Positions 29,695 through 39,800 of a stretch of 64,000 nucleotides of DNA are shown here, in pieces (positions within the stretch are counted from its first letter, which is position 1; the number at the start of each line of letters is the position of its first letter). The notes under the pieces are model-generated. The model saw nothing but the letters and a program-made list of their open reading frames with translations, ran no database searches and was not told where the DNA came from. Source of the stretch: Clostridia bacterium (GTDB lineage: Bacteria > Bacillota > Clostridia > UBA1381); the NCBI GenBank assembly GCA_017935675.1, contig JAGBHE010000027.1:1-64000 (forward strand). The letters are read 5' to 3'. The position numbers were made by a program, and so were the translations under genes.

Positions 29695-31452
29695 ATGATA
29701 AGGAAATTTCAAAATCTAAAACTTAAATATAAGCTTGTCTCGCTTATTATAATCACACTTGTAATACAGATAGTATTTAACATACTCTTAAATTCCGTTT
29801 TGGTTAAAAATATATTTTCACAAACGGTTATTCAGTATGCAAACGACAATATTATCAACATAAAATCGAATATAGATGCGAAAATGTCAGGCATCAATGC
29901 TGTTTCTCAAAATATTATATATGACAAAAATATTTATAATATACTTCTTGAAAACTGCACCTCCTCTGACGTAATGCAAAACTATGAATACCAAAAGAAA
30001 ATAAGCAATATACTAAAGGATATGATGTATCCCCAATCAAATATAAAATCAATTTCAATTTATAATAACAATTACATCAGTTACACCGCCGATAACAGTA
30101 TTAACAGTAATAACAGTATTAACCGCAATAATAATATCGAAAAGCTTCCCGACAGCCTCATTCCGTCATGGTATTACGATGATACCGGCATTTGGCTGTT
30201 CAGGACAATATATCAAAAAAACAGTGATGAGAAGCTCGGTGTAATGGTAATCAAATTAAAGGACGATGCATTTGAAATAAACAATCAAACAAATCCGTCA
30301 GATGGAATTTCGCTTCTCATATCCGAAAATGAAATACTGGAGCTTAGCAAAAATGCTGCCGATAACGGTCCTATCATTCCCTATTACGAAGAAATAAAGT
30401 CAAAAAACGGCTCTTATATTGACACAAAAAACAAACTTCTCGTATGCTTTGTTTCGCTCAAGAATGCGCCATGGAGCGTTGTTTATACAACTGTGCTCCC
30501 GGTAGTTTACCGTGCGGTAAACATGGCAAACTATCTGCTGATTTTATCAGGCGTAATTTCATGTATTATACTAATCGGATTTAACGTGCTTCTCTCACGT
30601 GATTTGTTAAATCCGATAAACACGCTTGTCGGCAATATAAAATCTTTTGAAAATAACGATACTCTCACGCCTGTTTCCGTAGAACGAACCGATGAGCTCG
30701 GATATCTTATGAAAATGTTTAACAAGTTGATTGAGCATCTTGAAAAGCTTATAAAAACGGTGTATGTGGAAAAGCAGGCACAAGATGCCGCACAGATAAA
30801 GGCTCTTCAAGCGCAAATTAATCCGCACTTTCTTTACAACACACTTGAGACGATAAACTGGCTTGCTCTTGTTCATAACGCAAAAGATATAAGCGATATG
30901 ATTTTGTCACTCAGTGCCTTAATGAAAGCAAATGCAGGTAAGCTTGACAAAATTATAACACTTGACGAAGAACTCGAATACGCTCGCTCGTACTGTACCA
31001 TAATGCATTACCGATTCGGAGACGAGCTTGAATTTCGCTATAAAATCGATGATGATGTACGATCAATGTATGTTCCGACTCTTACGCTCTATCCGTTAAT
31101 TGAGAATTCAATTTTGCACGGTACGGAGAAAAGCGACAAAAAAGGAATTGTATTTGTGCACGCATTTAAGGAAAACGATAATTTTATTCTTGAGGTAATC
31201 GACAACGGAATAGGGCTGGACAACAGCGCTGTGAGAAATATCAATTCAGAGCTTGAAAACTCGGAATTTGCAAGCTTTGAGCAAGAAAAACCCGGCGAAA
31301 AATCAATAGGTCTTTCAAACACAAACAAACGTATAAAGCTTTTATTCGGCTCAGAATACGGAATAAAGGTTTTTTCCGAGTACGGATATTATTGCAAAAT
31401 GCGCTGTACATTTCCGATAAACAATAAAACAGGAGATTTGAATAATGTATAA
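29695..31452 (+). CDS. Sensor histidine kinase, YesM/LytS-like
   Basis: 585 residues. Membrane helices lie at about 13-35 and 275-300 and enclose an extracellular sensing domain of roughly 240 residues. A HAMP segment (DLLNPINTLVGNIKSFENN) and the His_kinase domain follow, with phospho-acceptor His378 in QINPHFLYNTLETINW, then the ATP-binding region with PLIENSILHG and EVIDNGIGLD. It presumably phosphorylates the regulator encoded next, whose start overlaps its end by 8 bases. Kinases of this type commonly control carbohydrate loci in Firmicutes. Confidence 0.95.
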   Translation: MIRKFQNLKLKYKLVSLIIITLVIQIVFNILLNSVLVKNIFSQTVIQYANDNIINIKSNIDAKMSGINAVSQNIIYDKNIYNILLENCTSSDVMQNYEYQKKISNILKDMMYPQSNIKSISIYNNNYISYTADNSINSNNSINRNNNIEKLPDSLIPSWYYDDTGIWLFRTIYQKNSDEKLGVMVIKLKDDAFEINNQTNPSDGISLLISENEILELSKNAADNGPIIPYYEEIKSKNGSYIDTKNKLLVCFVSLKNAPWSVVYTTVLPVVYRAVNMANYLLILSGVISCIILIGFNVLLSRDLLNPINTLVGNIKSFENNDTLTPVSVERTDELGYLMKMFNKLIEHLEKLIKTVYVEKQAQDAAQIKALQAQINPHFLYNTLETINWLALVHNAKDISDMILSLSALMKANAGKLDKIITLDEELEYARSYCTIMHYRFGDELEFRYKIDDDVRSMYVPTLTLYPLIENSILHGTEKSDKKGIVFVHAFKENDNFILEVIDNGIGLDNSAVRNINSELENSEFASFEQEKPGEKSIGLSNTNKRIKLLFGSEYGIKVFSEYGYYCKMRCTFPINNKTGDLNNV

Positions 31453-33040
31453 GGTTATAATCATTGACGATGAAAACATAATATTGCATGGCTTGAAAAC
31501 CATTATTAACTGGGTGGATTACGGTTGTGAAGTTTGCGAAACCGCAAAAAATGCAAAGGAAGGACTTGAAAAAATCATTGCAAAGAAGCCCGATATTATT
31601 TTGACTGATATAAAAATGAAAAACTCAAATGGTCTTGATATGATTGAGCAAGCGCTTGAACACGTTCCCGACGCAAAAATTATAGTAATGACGGGATACA
31701 GAACCTTTGAATACGCTTACCATGCGATATCTCTCGGTGTTTTTGCATTTTTGCTGAAGCCGACTAATCCCGACGATATAAAGAAAACAATTCAAAAGGC
31801 GGTTCAAGAGCTTGACGAACAAATCCTGAAGAAAAACGATATAGAACATCTCCAAAGTGAAAATACGCAGTATAAATCCATATACATTGAAAATACACTT
31901 TCGGATTTTATAAACTTCAAGTCGTCTCCGAATGTTGATATTGACTCTTTTATGCGTACACATTCAGCAAATTTTAAGAGCTATTGCATACTCTCGGTTT
32001 ATATCGACGGTATTTCAAATCAGCTTGACACAGAGAAAAAAGAGAAAATCAAGAAAATTATATTAAGCCGATTTAACAACAGTGTTACGTCTTATTTGAT
32101 TAATCCGGATTTTCACAAAAATATCATAACAATCGTTTTGACGTCTACAGAGGATTTAAGCAAATATAATATAAGCATCCCGACCGAGCAGATAAATATA
32201 CAGCTTTCCGAGTTGTTTTGCACCATGACTTCCATCGGAGTAAGTCAGTCAAGTACAAGCTTCAGCGAGCTTGAGAAAAAGCATCACGAAAGCATAAGAG
32301 CTCTTGAGCACAGAAAATACACCGGTGACGGAACGGTTATATTCTTTACAGATATATCAGTACCGAAGTTTATAGAGAATTACACAAATCATATGCAGCA
32401 GACGCTGTTTGACTATGTGCTTTCAGGAAATACAGATGAAATGGGTGAAACACTCAACGCAATGCGCCAAAGCATTTATAAAAACGATATCAACTATGTG
32501 CGCAGCTTTTGCTACGATACCATTATCAAGCTGTATTCCGCAGCGGAAAAGCTTCTGTCTTACCTGCACTTCGACAAAGAAACCGCATCATTAGAGAAAT
32601 TTATTTACGAATGTGACGATCCGGATGAGCTTGTATCGCTTTTATACGATATAGCCTATGACATGACAGATAAAATTCACGAGCTTAACAACGCGCTTGT
32701 CATGTACACCATTAACAAAATAAAAAGTTATGTTTGCACACATTTTGCAGAGCCGATAACAAGAGATAGCATTGCAGAGCACATCGGCATCACGCCGAAT
32801 TATATAAGTACTATTTTTAAGAAAAATACCGGCATATCACTTGTTAGCTATATAACGCAGGTCAGAATTGATAAGGCAAAGGAGTTGCTTTCATCAGGAA
32901 CATATAAGCACACAGAAATTGCGTCAATGGTCGGATTTAATGACAGCTTTTATTTTTCAAAATCCTTTAAAAAGATTACCGGCATGACTCCTTCAGATTA
33001 TCAGAAAAAGCAGCTTGATATTAATAATACACAGACATAA
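31445..33040 (+). CDS. Response regulator with AraC-type DNA-binding domain, YesN-like
   Basis: 531 residues. The N-terminal receiver domain (1-120) has the acidic pair IIDDEN, phospho-acceptor Asp55 in ILTDIKM, and conserved Thr and Lys in VMTGY and LLKPT. A helical middle of about 290 residues is followed by an AraC-type double helix-turn-helix near 425-525: ITRDSIAEHIGITPNYISTI and later IASMVGFNDSFYFSKSFKKI. It is co-translated with the kinase. I propose it binds the ATG-type direct repeats at 28260-28292 and 56023-56055 (inference from the shared promoter design and the family's habit of binding direct repeats). Confidence 0.95.
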   Translation: MYKVIIIDDENIILHGLKTIINWVDYGCEVCETAKNAKEGLEKIIAKKPDIILTDIKMKNSNGLDMIEQALEHVPDAKIIVMTGYRTFEYAYHAISLGVFAFLLKPTNPDDIKKTIQKAVQELDEQILKKNDIEHLQSENTQYKSIYIENTLSDFINFKSSPNVDIDSFMRTHSANFKSYCILSVYIDGISNQLDTEKKEKIKKIILSRFNNSVTSYLINPDFHKNIITIVLTSTEDLSKYNISIPTEQINIQLSELFCTMTSIGVSQSSTSFSELEKKHHESIRALEHRKYTGDGTVIFFTDISVPKFIENYTNHMQQTLFDYVLSGNTDEMGETLNAMRQSIYKNDINYVRSFCYDTIIKLYSAAEKLLSYLHFDKETASLEKFIYECDDPDELVSLLYDIAYDMTDKIHELNNALVMYTINKIKSYVCTHFAEPITRDSIAEHIGITPNYISTIFKKNTGISLVSYITQVRIDKAKELLSSGTYKHTEIASMVGFNDSFYFSKSFKKITGMTPSDYQKKQLDINNTQT

Positions 33041-33078
33041 CAAAAAAGGACAGGCAAGCGATATGAAACTCGGGCAAA

Positions 33079-33142
33079 AAGCGCCGCACAAGCAGAAGCA
33101 TACAGAGTAATTCTATATAGCTTCAAACCTTGTACGGCGCTT
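33079..33142. other. Long-loop hairpin between converging operons
   Basis: AAGCGCCGCACAAG (33079-33092) pairs with CTTGTACGGCGCTT (33129-33142) with one mismatch and a 36-base loop. It lies between the end of the sensory operon (33040) and the end of the large minus-strand operon (33206). It may protect or end both transcripts, but there is no T-run. Confidence 0.45.
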
Positions 33143-33205
33143 GATGGTTTCCATTTTCTTCAGAACGAATAAAGCTGTTATCGTTTTACGAAATTATCGT
33201 TCGTT

Positions 33206-34531
33206 TTACATTATGTCGTCAAATATCACCTTTCGTTTATTTGAAGTACCCTTTGAAAAATCAATTTCAGTCGTGTATTGTCCGTTTATACATATTTTAT
33301 ACTTGCCGTAAAATCCTCTGAATTTTATCGTTCCGTTTTCCACCGCTGATTTTTCTTCTGTGGTCCATTCGCTTTTGATAAGATTTTTAAGGACCTTATA
33401 TGCTTTTTTCTCCAAATAATCAGCATTTAAAAGTCCGCTGGACGGCATATTTTCATCGCCCGCCACCCTCTTTGTTGCCATAACGCCATCGTCCGGTAAA
33501 TTCCACCATGTAATTCCTGTTACGGCAGGATGGCTGAAACAAACCTTGTAAAGTTGTTCTGCCGCAAGTGCTTGCAAATCCTCATCCTCTCCGTCCTCAA
33601 AAACCGACGGTATGCTTATTTCCGAAATATTAATTGTTTTTCCGAGGGTTGCATATGTATCCAAAACATCATAAAGCCGTTCGGCATTATAGGCATTCTC
33701 CGGTTCTTGCGTCCCCAAATGACACTGTAGTCCTATTTCATCAATTTCCACACCTCTGCCAATCAAATCCTTGATATTCAGGTAAAAGCCGCTGTACTTT
33801 CCTCGGAACTCAGTGAAGGATGCCCAAACGGTATCGTTAATAATCAGCTTATTCGCCGGAAACAACTTTCTTGCAAGCTGAAAGAGCCATACGCAATAAT
33901 CATCCTCCACAAGCATTGCACCATTCAAGCGAGTTTTTCTGTCCCTCATATATACGTCATATAACCGTGATGGTTCGTTCACAACATCAAAGCACTCTAC
34001 ATCCTTTGAATATCTCTGTGATATTTCCTCAAATCTCTTAACCAGATATTTTTTCAGTTCGCGATAATCATTTGGCAGCCAGTCCGGAACAAACTCCGTC
34101 CAGAACAGCGGATGTCCTTTCATTCTGAGATTATGTTTTCGGCAAAACTCCACCACCTCATCTGCCGGCGGGCGTCTGTAACAGTCTCGGGGCGTCCCTT
34201 TGTCATAGCGAAGATAACCCTTTTTCGGCTCTGTACCCTCCCAATAAAGAGGTACGGTCGCAGTATTGAAAATACCGCAAAACTCATTTTCATATGCAAG
34301 ATTTTTCTCAGGCTCCTCATACTCACCCAGCATGAATATATTCGCTCCAAAATTAAAATCCAAATCCGTCATCTTAATGTCAGCAATTTGACCGTCGGGT
34401 AACGAATTGCCGTTTTTATCAACGGCTATTATTTCAAAGTTTCCCTTACGGTTAATCTCAATATCCCTGTCAGCTCTTTCCTTATAACACTCCTCACCGT
34501 CTTTGATAAAACCATATACCTTATTTCTCAT
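33206..34531 (-). CDS. GH10 family glycoside hydrolase (xylanase-like), no signal peptide
   Basis: 441 residues. After an N-terminal beta-rich segment (about 5-65) comes a GH10 TIM barrel: KGHPLFWTEFVPDWLP, acid/base Glu186 in CFDVVNEPS, IGLQCHLG, nucleophile Glu304 in NISEISIP, and GITWWNLPDDG. The start at 34531 follows GAGGAAG; alternatives at 34549 and 34588 lack a site. Unlike every other enzyme of the operon it has no export signal, so it probably acts on imported oligosaccharides. A short C-terminal beta extension (TIKFRGFYGKYKICINGQY) follows the barrel. It is the last gene of the long operon. Confidence 0.88.
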   Translation of the reverse strand: MRNKVYGFIKDGEECYKERADRDIEINRKGNFEIIAVDKNGNSLPDGQIADIKMTDLDFNFGANIFMLGEYEEPEKNLAYENEFCGIFNTATVPLYWEGTEPKKGYLRYDKGTPRDCYRRPPADEVVEFCRKHNLRMKGHPLFWTEFVPDWLPNDYRELKKYLVKRFEEISQRYSKDVECFDVVNEPSRLYDVYMRDRKTRLNGAMLVEDDYCVWLFQLARKLFPANKLIINDTVWASFTEFRGKYSGFYLNIKDLIGRGVEIDEIGLQCHLGTQEPENAYNAERLYDVLDTYATLGKTINISEISIPSVFEDGEDEDLQALAAEQLYKVCFSHPAVTGITWWNLPDDGVMATKRVAGDENMPSSGLLNADYLEKKAYKVLKNLIKSEWTTEEKSAVENGTIKFRGFYGKYKICINGQYTTEIDFSKGTSNKRKVIFDDIM

Positions 34532-34577
34532 TTGAATCTTCCTCTTCATTTCTATTACAATATATTTTTTGATTTTT

Positions 34578-36818
34578 TTAAAACTCAAGCTTCGCGCAAA
34601 GCGGTCTGCCGAAATCGGTTCTGTCTACAAAGAACACCTCTGCTTTAACATCAGCCGCATTTTCGGGAGCTGTAAAATTAATAATATCCGCAAGGTCCGA
34701 CTTGTTTTCCTTAAGTGTAAAATTGTCAATATCAACGCTTGAAATCGCAACGAGCTTATCTCCGTCATAAACCACCGTATACATTGCAATATCCATCTCG
34801 TCGGCGTTTGCGCAGTAAATTCCTGTTATATCCGCCGTTGTCTTAAGCGTTCCGCTTGCGGCTGCCGACTTATCAACTTTACAGGAATTTATATAAATAC
34901 TGTTTTGTACATTTCCTGTTTTAAACTTAATTTCCTTATTTTCAAGCTGCCTGTCATAGGTACACACAACGCTGTCTGCAGCAGTTATTGCATACTCTTT
35001 CGGGAACTCAAGCTGCTTGTCAAAGATAAGTCTTGCAGTGCGGGTATCAGCTGAATATTCAGTGCTTACAATATTCATACCGTCAACACCGAATCCGTTT
35101 GCAAGCGATTCCTCTTTCATTGACCTGCTGAACATAACATCAGCATAAGAATTTCCTCTGTTGTCAATTCCGCAGGCTGTAACTGTTGCTGTCGGCGGCA
35201 ATATTTTGTTATAAAAACCAAGGTTTTGAATATATATGTGATATTCCTTTGAAATTGTACTCGGCATAAAAAATCTTATCTCAGAAATTTGTGACATATC
35301 AATTGTCGTGTTTTCTGAAATCATATCTGAAATTTTAATTTTAACAAAATTCCATTTGTTCAGCTCAATATTTTGCAGGCTTGAAAGATTACTCCACTTG
35401 TAACCCTTAGAGCCGAATGCAACTGACGGCAAATCAGCTGCTGATTCTGCGTCTGCGTATATTAAAAGCTGAAGATACCCGGTGTCCGCCAATTCGGAAA
35501 AATCCTGTAACTTTTCAATCGGCATAAAGATATTATCGGTTTTCTTTTTGTTCTCTGTTGTAACGCCGTCATAGATTTTGAGCTTCAAGCTCTTTTTACC
35601 GAAAGCCTTAACATTCGAATCATATTCCGGATCTGTCCAGTTCGGATTATCACCGCAGCCAAAACCATTCAGGAGGGTGTCATCTTTATAAGCCATAAAA
35701 TATTCATAAAAATCAGCGTTATATGCTACAATCTGTTTTTCGCTTGTTCTGCTTAAAGTTTTTCCGTCATCGGTACACGCTTCAACATAGTATGTATAGA
35801 AAATCTTGTCATCTTTTATGCTATACTCATAAGACGTATCCGACGTCTCGGCAATTTCATCGCCGTTACAGTACACCTTGTAGTATGATGCAGCCGAATT
35901 GTCGCAGTGCCAGCTGAGCGTAACCTTTCCCTTATCCTCTGTTACGGAATTGAGCATAACGGCAGCTGATTTGTAAAAGCCAAGCCCCTGAATATAAATG
36001 TCATGGTTTGCCGAAGAACCGTTTGCAGTAAAACGTATATGATTTATTTTTGTCAAATCAAGCTGTGAATTCATAACATCGGAAATATTTATTTTGATAA
36101 AGGTCCATTTACCGGGAATCACTTTATTCTTTAAATCCACAGCGTTTGTCCACTTCCAACCGGGACTGCAGAATGCAACATAAGGTAAATCTTCGGTGTT
36201 TTCTGCATCTGTATAAACAAGAAATCCAAAAAATCCGTTATCCTTTATATCGGATATATCAAGCACATTACCTCCAAAATCAAAATCGATATAATTTGTT
36301 TTTTCAAGGTAACTGAGCTTAATGCTCTTTCCGGGCTTTAAGGCTATATCTCCCTCGTTCATCCCTTTCCAGTCACCATCACGTGCGGCGACTGCACCGT
36401 CGTAGTCGTAGTGAACGGGGCTGCCGCCCTCATACTTAATATAACTTCCCGAGCCGCAGTCAAAAATCATTTGGCCTGCAACAGTATTTGCATCCTGTAC
36501 AAAAACCTGCGTTTTATCCGACTCCGTTATGTTGCCCTCACTGTCGAGTGCATTGACAGTGTAATCCGCAACAGAGTCACCATCCGGTGCAAAATCGGTA
36601 AATGTAAAGATATCGCCATCAACCTCGCCGATAGTTTCACCGCCGCGCTCTATGACATATTTTGCAGCACCCACATCATTCCACGTAAGTGCAGCAGTGC
36701 CGACATCAGAAACCGCCGACACGTCCAATGACCCATCCGCATGAGATATTACCGGCAGGCAGCTCAGCAGTAATGCTGAGCCAACCGCCAATGATATTAT
36801 TTTTTTAAACCCTTTCAT
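34578..36818 (-). CDS. Secreted modular protein: FnIII, repeated beta-module and Ig-like domains
   Basis: 746 residues with a signal peptide (GFKKIISLAVGSALLLSCLP). Order: FnIII-like (about 33-108); beta-module (about 112-285); FnIII-like (about 287-365); beta-module (about 370-537); Ig-like domain with VMFSRSMKEESLANGFGVDG (about 540-640); and a C-terminal domain. Each beta-module has the pattern FGFLVYTD...LPYVAF...KWTFIKINISD...IRF...HDIYIQGLGFY, also found in the proteins at 48758 and 53516. No catalytic motif was seen, so binding or scaffolding is likely. The ATG at 36818 is chosen for its GGAGAA site inside the end of the previous gene. Confidence 0.85.
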   Translation of the reverse strand: MKGFKKIISLAVGSALLLSCLPVISHADGSLDVSAVSDVGTAALTWNDVGAAKYVIERGGETIGEVDGDIFTFTDFAPDGDSVADYTVNALDSEGNITESDKTQVFVQDANTVAGQMIFDCGSGSYIKYEGGSPVHYDYDGAVAARDGDWKGMNEGDIALKPGKSIKLSYLEKTNYIDFDFGGNVLDISDIKDNGFFGFLVYTDAENTEDLPYVAFCSPGWKWTNAVDLKNKVIPGKWTFIKINISDVMNSQLDLTKINHIRFTANGSSANHDIYIQGLGFYKSAAVMLNSVTEDKGKVTLSWHCDNSAASYYKVYCNGDEIAETSDTSYEYSIKDDKIFYTYYVEACTDDGKTLSRTSEKQIVAYNADFYEYFMAYKDDTLLNGFGCGDNPNWTDPEYDSNVKAFGKKSLKLKIYDGVTTENKKKTDNIFMPIEKLQDFSELADTGYLQLLIYADAESAADLPSVAFGSKGYKWSNLSSLQNIELNKWNFVKIKISDMISENTTIDMSQISEIRFFMPSTISKEYHIYIQNLGFYNKILPPTATVTACGIDNRGNSYADVMFSRSMKEESLANGFGVDGMNIVSTEYSADTRTARLIFDKQLEFPKEYAITAADSVVCTYDRQLENKEIKFKTGNVQNSIYINSCKVDKSAAASGTLKTTADITGIYCANADEMDIAMYTVVYDGDKLVAISSVDIDNFTLKENKSDLADIINFTAPENAADVKAEVFFVDRTDFGRPLCAKLEF

Positions 36819-36820
36819 AA

Positions 36821-39800
36821 TCAATTCTCCTTACCCACAAGCTTGATTGTTGCAAATGCCGATGTATTACTCCAGTCATCGCTCGTTCCGTTATAGACAA
36901 TAGCACCATCTCTTGCATGATCGGATTTTGTATCATCGTTATCTACTATGTCAATATCAAAACCGATAAGTGTGTTGTTTTTTGGAATTGCCTTCATATC
37001 GGCAAACGGAATACGAACCTCAAGCGTATAACCGTCCTCAGTAAGCTTGCTTATGTGATTTTCTCCACTTGTTCCGGCAACAAAGATAAGCTGTTTATCG
37101 TTTGCGTCATATTTTGTTGCTTTATCATTTTGTCCGTCGTAGTAAATTTCAATACAGTCATTTTCGTGTGAGGTCTGATTTGATGTGTAAATAACATCAT
37201 CTATGACATTTGCCGCAACGTACAGATAAGTGTCGTCCCAAGCAACATTAAAATCACAAATATTGTTCGGTGAACCAAATGACAGCTTCTCCGTACGGTG
37301 GTCAAGCGACCACTCATCCACATCACCGTCAAATACAACATCTGTCTTATATGCTGCATCAAATTTTGAAGTATCAACCGCAACCGCATTACAGCTAATG
37401 TTATAATACGCCGGTTTCCCGACATTTCCCGCTGTATCCTTGGCCTGAACCTTGATAGAATTTCTGCCGTTTTCAAGGGAGCAAAAAGCGTTAAATGTAC
37501 GGTCATCCTTTACAACAACATCCTTGTCGTTTACTCTGACTCTTGCATTTTCGCTTACTTTGCCCTTGATAATGCAAAAACGAGTATCACTGTTTTCGGG
37601 AATGCTTAATATTTCGACAGCAGGTCGAACAAAGTCATATTCAATAACAAAGGTTTCCTCCTGCGATTTTGAACCGTTTTCCGCAATCGCATATGCTTTT
37701 ATCTCGCTTCTCTCGCTCGTCACCCTGATATTGGCAGAGAATTTGTTTTCCTCGTCTGTATTAACAACGCAGTCGCCGACGTGAACCTCAGCCGGTGATG
37801 AAGTTGAGCCGCTGATTGTTACAGTATCTACACTTGTAAGTATTTCTTTTTCGGTTTCGTATTCTATAGCAAAGAACTCAGGAATATATCTTAGTTTTAT
37901 ATATACCGGTTCTGCCTTGTTACCATGCACATCAACAGCTTCCACTCTGAACGTATTTTCACCCTCGGAAAGCGTTACAGCCTTTTCAAACCTTCCGTCT
38001 GTTGTAATGCTGACAGGTTCGTTGTTTATTCTGACCTCAGACTGCTCGTCAACACTGCCCTTTAAAACAACCTCCGGATCATCTACGGCATAATTAAAGC
38101 CGTAAGTATCGCTTGTAGATTCATTTTCCATTTCAATGAGCGGGCCATGGTCGTCAACATCAATTGCCTGACCGTAGTAAACACCGCAACCCGACGTTGT
38201 AATATAACATCTGCCATATAAGTTCCCATCGCCCGTCAAATCCTCATTTCCGGCAAACTGAATAAAACCATAACCGATTTTCTTCCATGTTGCACCAAGG
38301 TCATCGGAGATATACATGCTTTCTTCTGTATCTCCCTTTATTCTGCCGTACATATAAGCTGCCGGCATATCCGAGCCGTCCTTTCCCTTTCCGAATCCGA
38401 AAAGAGCTGCATAATCAACATTTTCCATCCTCGTGAAAGAAGAACCGTATGCTGTTGAAACATATAGTCCGCCATCAGCCCTGAGCCAAACCATGCCCTC
38501 TCTGTTCGGCACGCTTTTGTAGAAAGCATGAAATTGTGTAATATTTGGATTTGAAACCTTTTTCCATGTATCTCCGCCGTCCTTTGTTGTATAAAAACCA
38601 TCACCGCTATTGTAAATCCCGTTTGAGCACCAATAGAAAACATTAGGATTTACTCTGTCGGCAATCAGAGCTTTTACAGACGGATCGACCGTCATAAGCG
38701 TTGCCGTTACACCGTTGTTATCAAGTTTTTCCCATGTTTTGCCGCCGTCCCTGCTGCGGAAAATAAACGCCTCTGATTTATCGCGCTTGTATGCCTCAAT
38801 CATAACAATCGGCCATCCGTTTTCCTGCTTTACAGCCCCGACTGCAACCTGATGAGGCATATACTCGTTGTCCCAGCTTGTAATCGGAACAATAGTTCTG
38901 CCATAATCGGTCAGCATGACAACAGATTCATACATGGATTCGCGTGTTACTCCAAAGGCAATATTCGGATCGCTTTCACAGTAATCCAAATCATTAAAAT
39001 TTCCGTAATGACGTTTAAGTCCGATATCCGCCTGACCTTTTGCTCTGGTGTCTGTTCTGTCGGAATACTCATAACCTCTGTCCCAGCAGGCGAGGAGTAT
39101 TTTCGGAGCGTCCTTTGCGGGCAGAGATAAAATCTTATCGGTTACAAGCATTTCTATTCCCCAGTCACCATAGTCAACTTCAACCTTATCAGCATAAACA
39201 TCCTTGAACAGATAAACACCTCGTCCGTGCGGGAACCAAACTGTTTCCGGATGTTCGGCGTCCTGATAGAAATCGCAGGCACCGACGCCGCCGGCGCTTG
39301 AAAAATACTCCCATGTTTTACCGCCGTCCCATGAACGGTAAACGGTTTTTTGATTAGAAGTATACGGACGCCCCGACGCAATTATGAAATTCTTATTGTT
39401 TCTGTCAACCATAAATGCGCCGATATCTCTTTCCGTGTTTCCGAAAGGTGGGGTTATGTCCTCCCAGTTTGTGCCGTCATATATATACAGACCGCTCATC
39501 CAGCCGTCAACTTTCATGTCACTTGCAGCAGCATAAACCTTACTGTCAATAACCTTTGCACGATTTATAACCTCGGGTGAACCCTCAATTTTCTTGAAAG
39601 TATCTCCGCCGTCCGTGCTCTTGTAAAGAGCGTCCGAATAGTTGCTGACATATACTACAGATGTATTTCCGTTCACAACGGGCGAATCATAGTCATAAAT
39701 AATGGTATGCGGTCCGCCATAGCTGTTATTTGCACATACGTTCGGAATTGTATCGTTCAAATACCATGTCTCGCCGGCGTCGTCACTCATCCAAAGTCCG

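Noticed and set aside
33079-33142. Classical intrinsic terminator for the converging operons
   Set aside because: The loop is 36 bases and there is no T-run on either strand; kept only as a hairpin.
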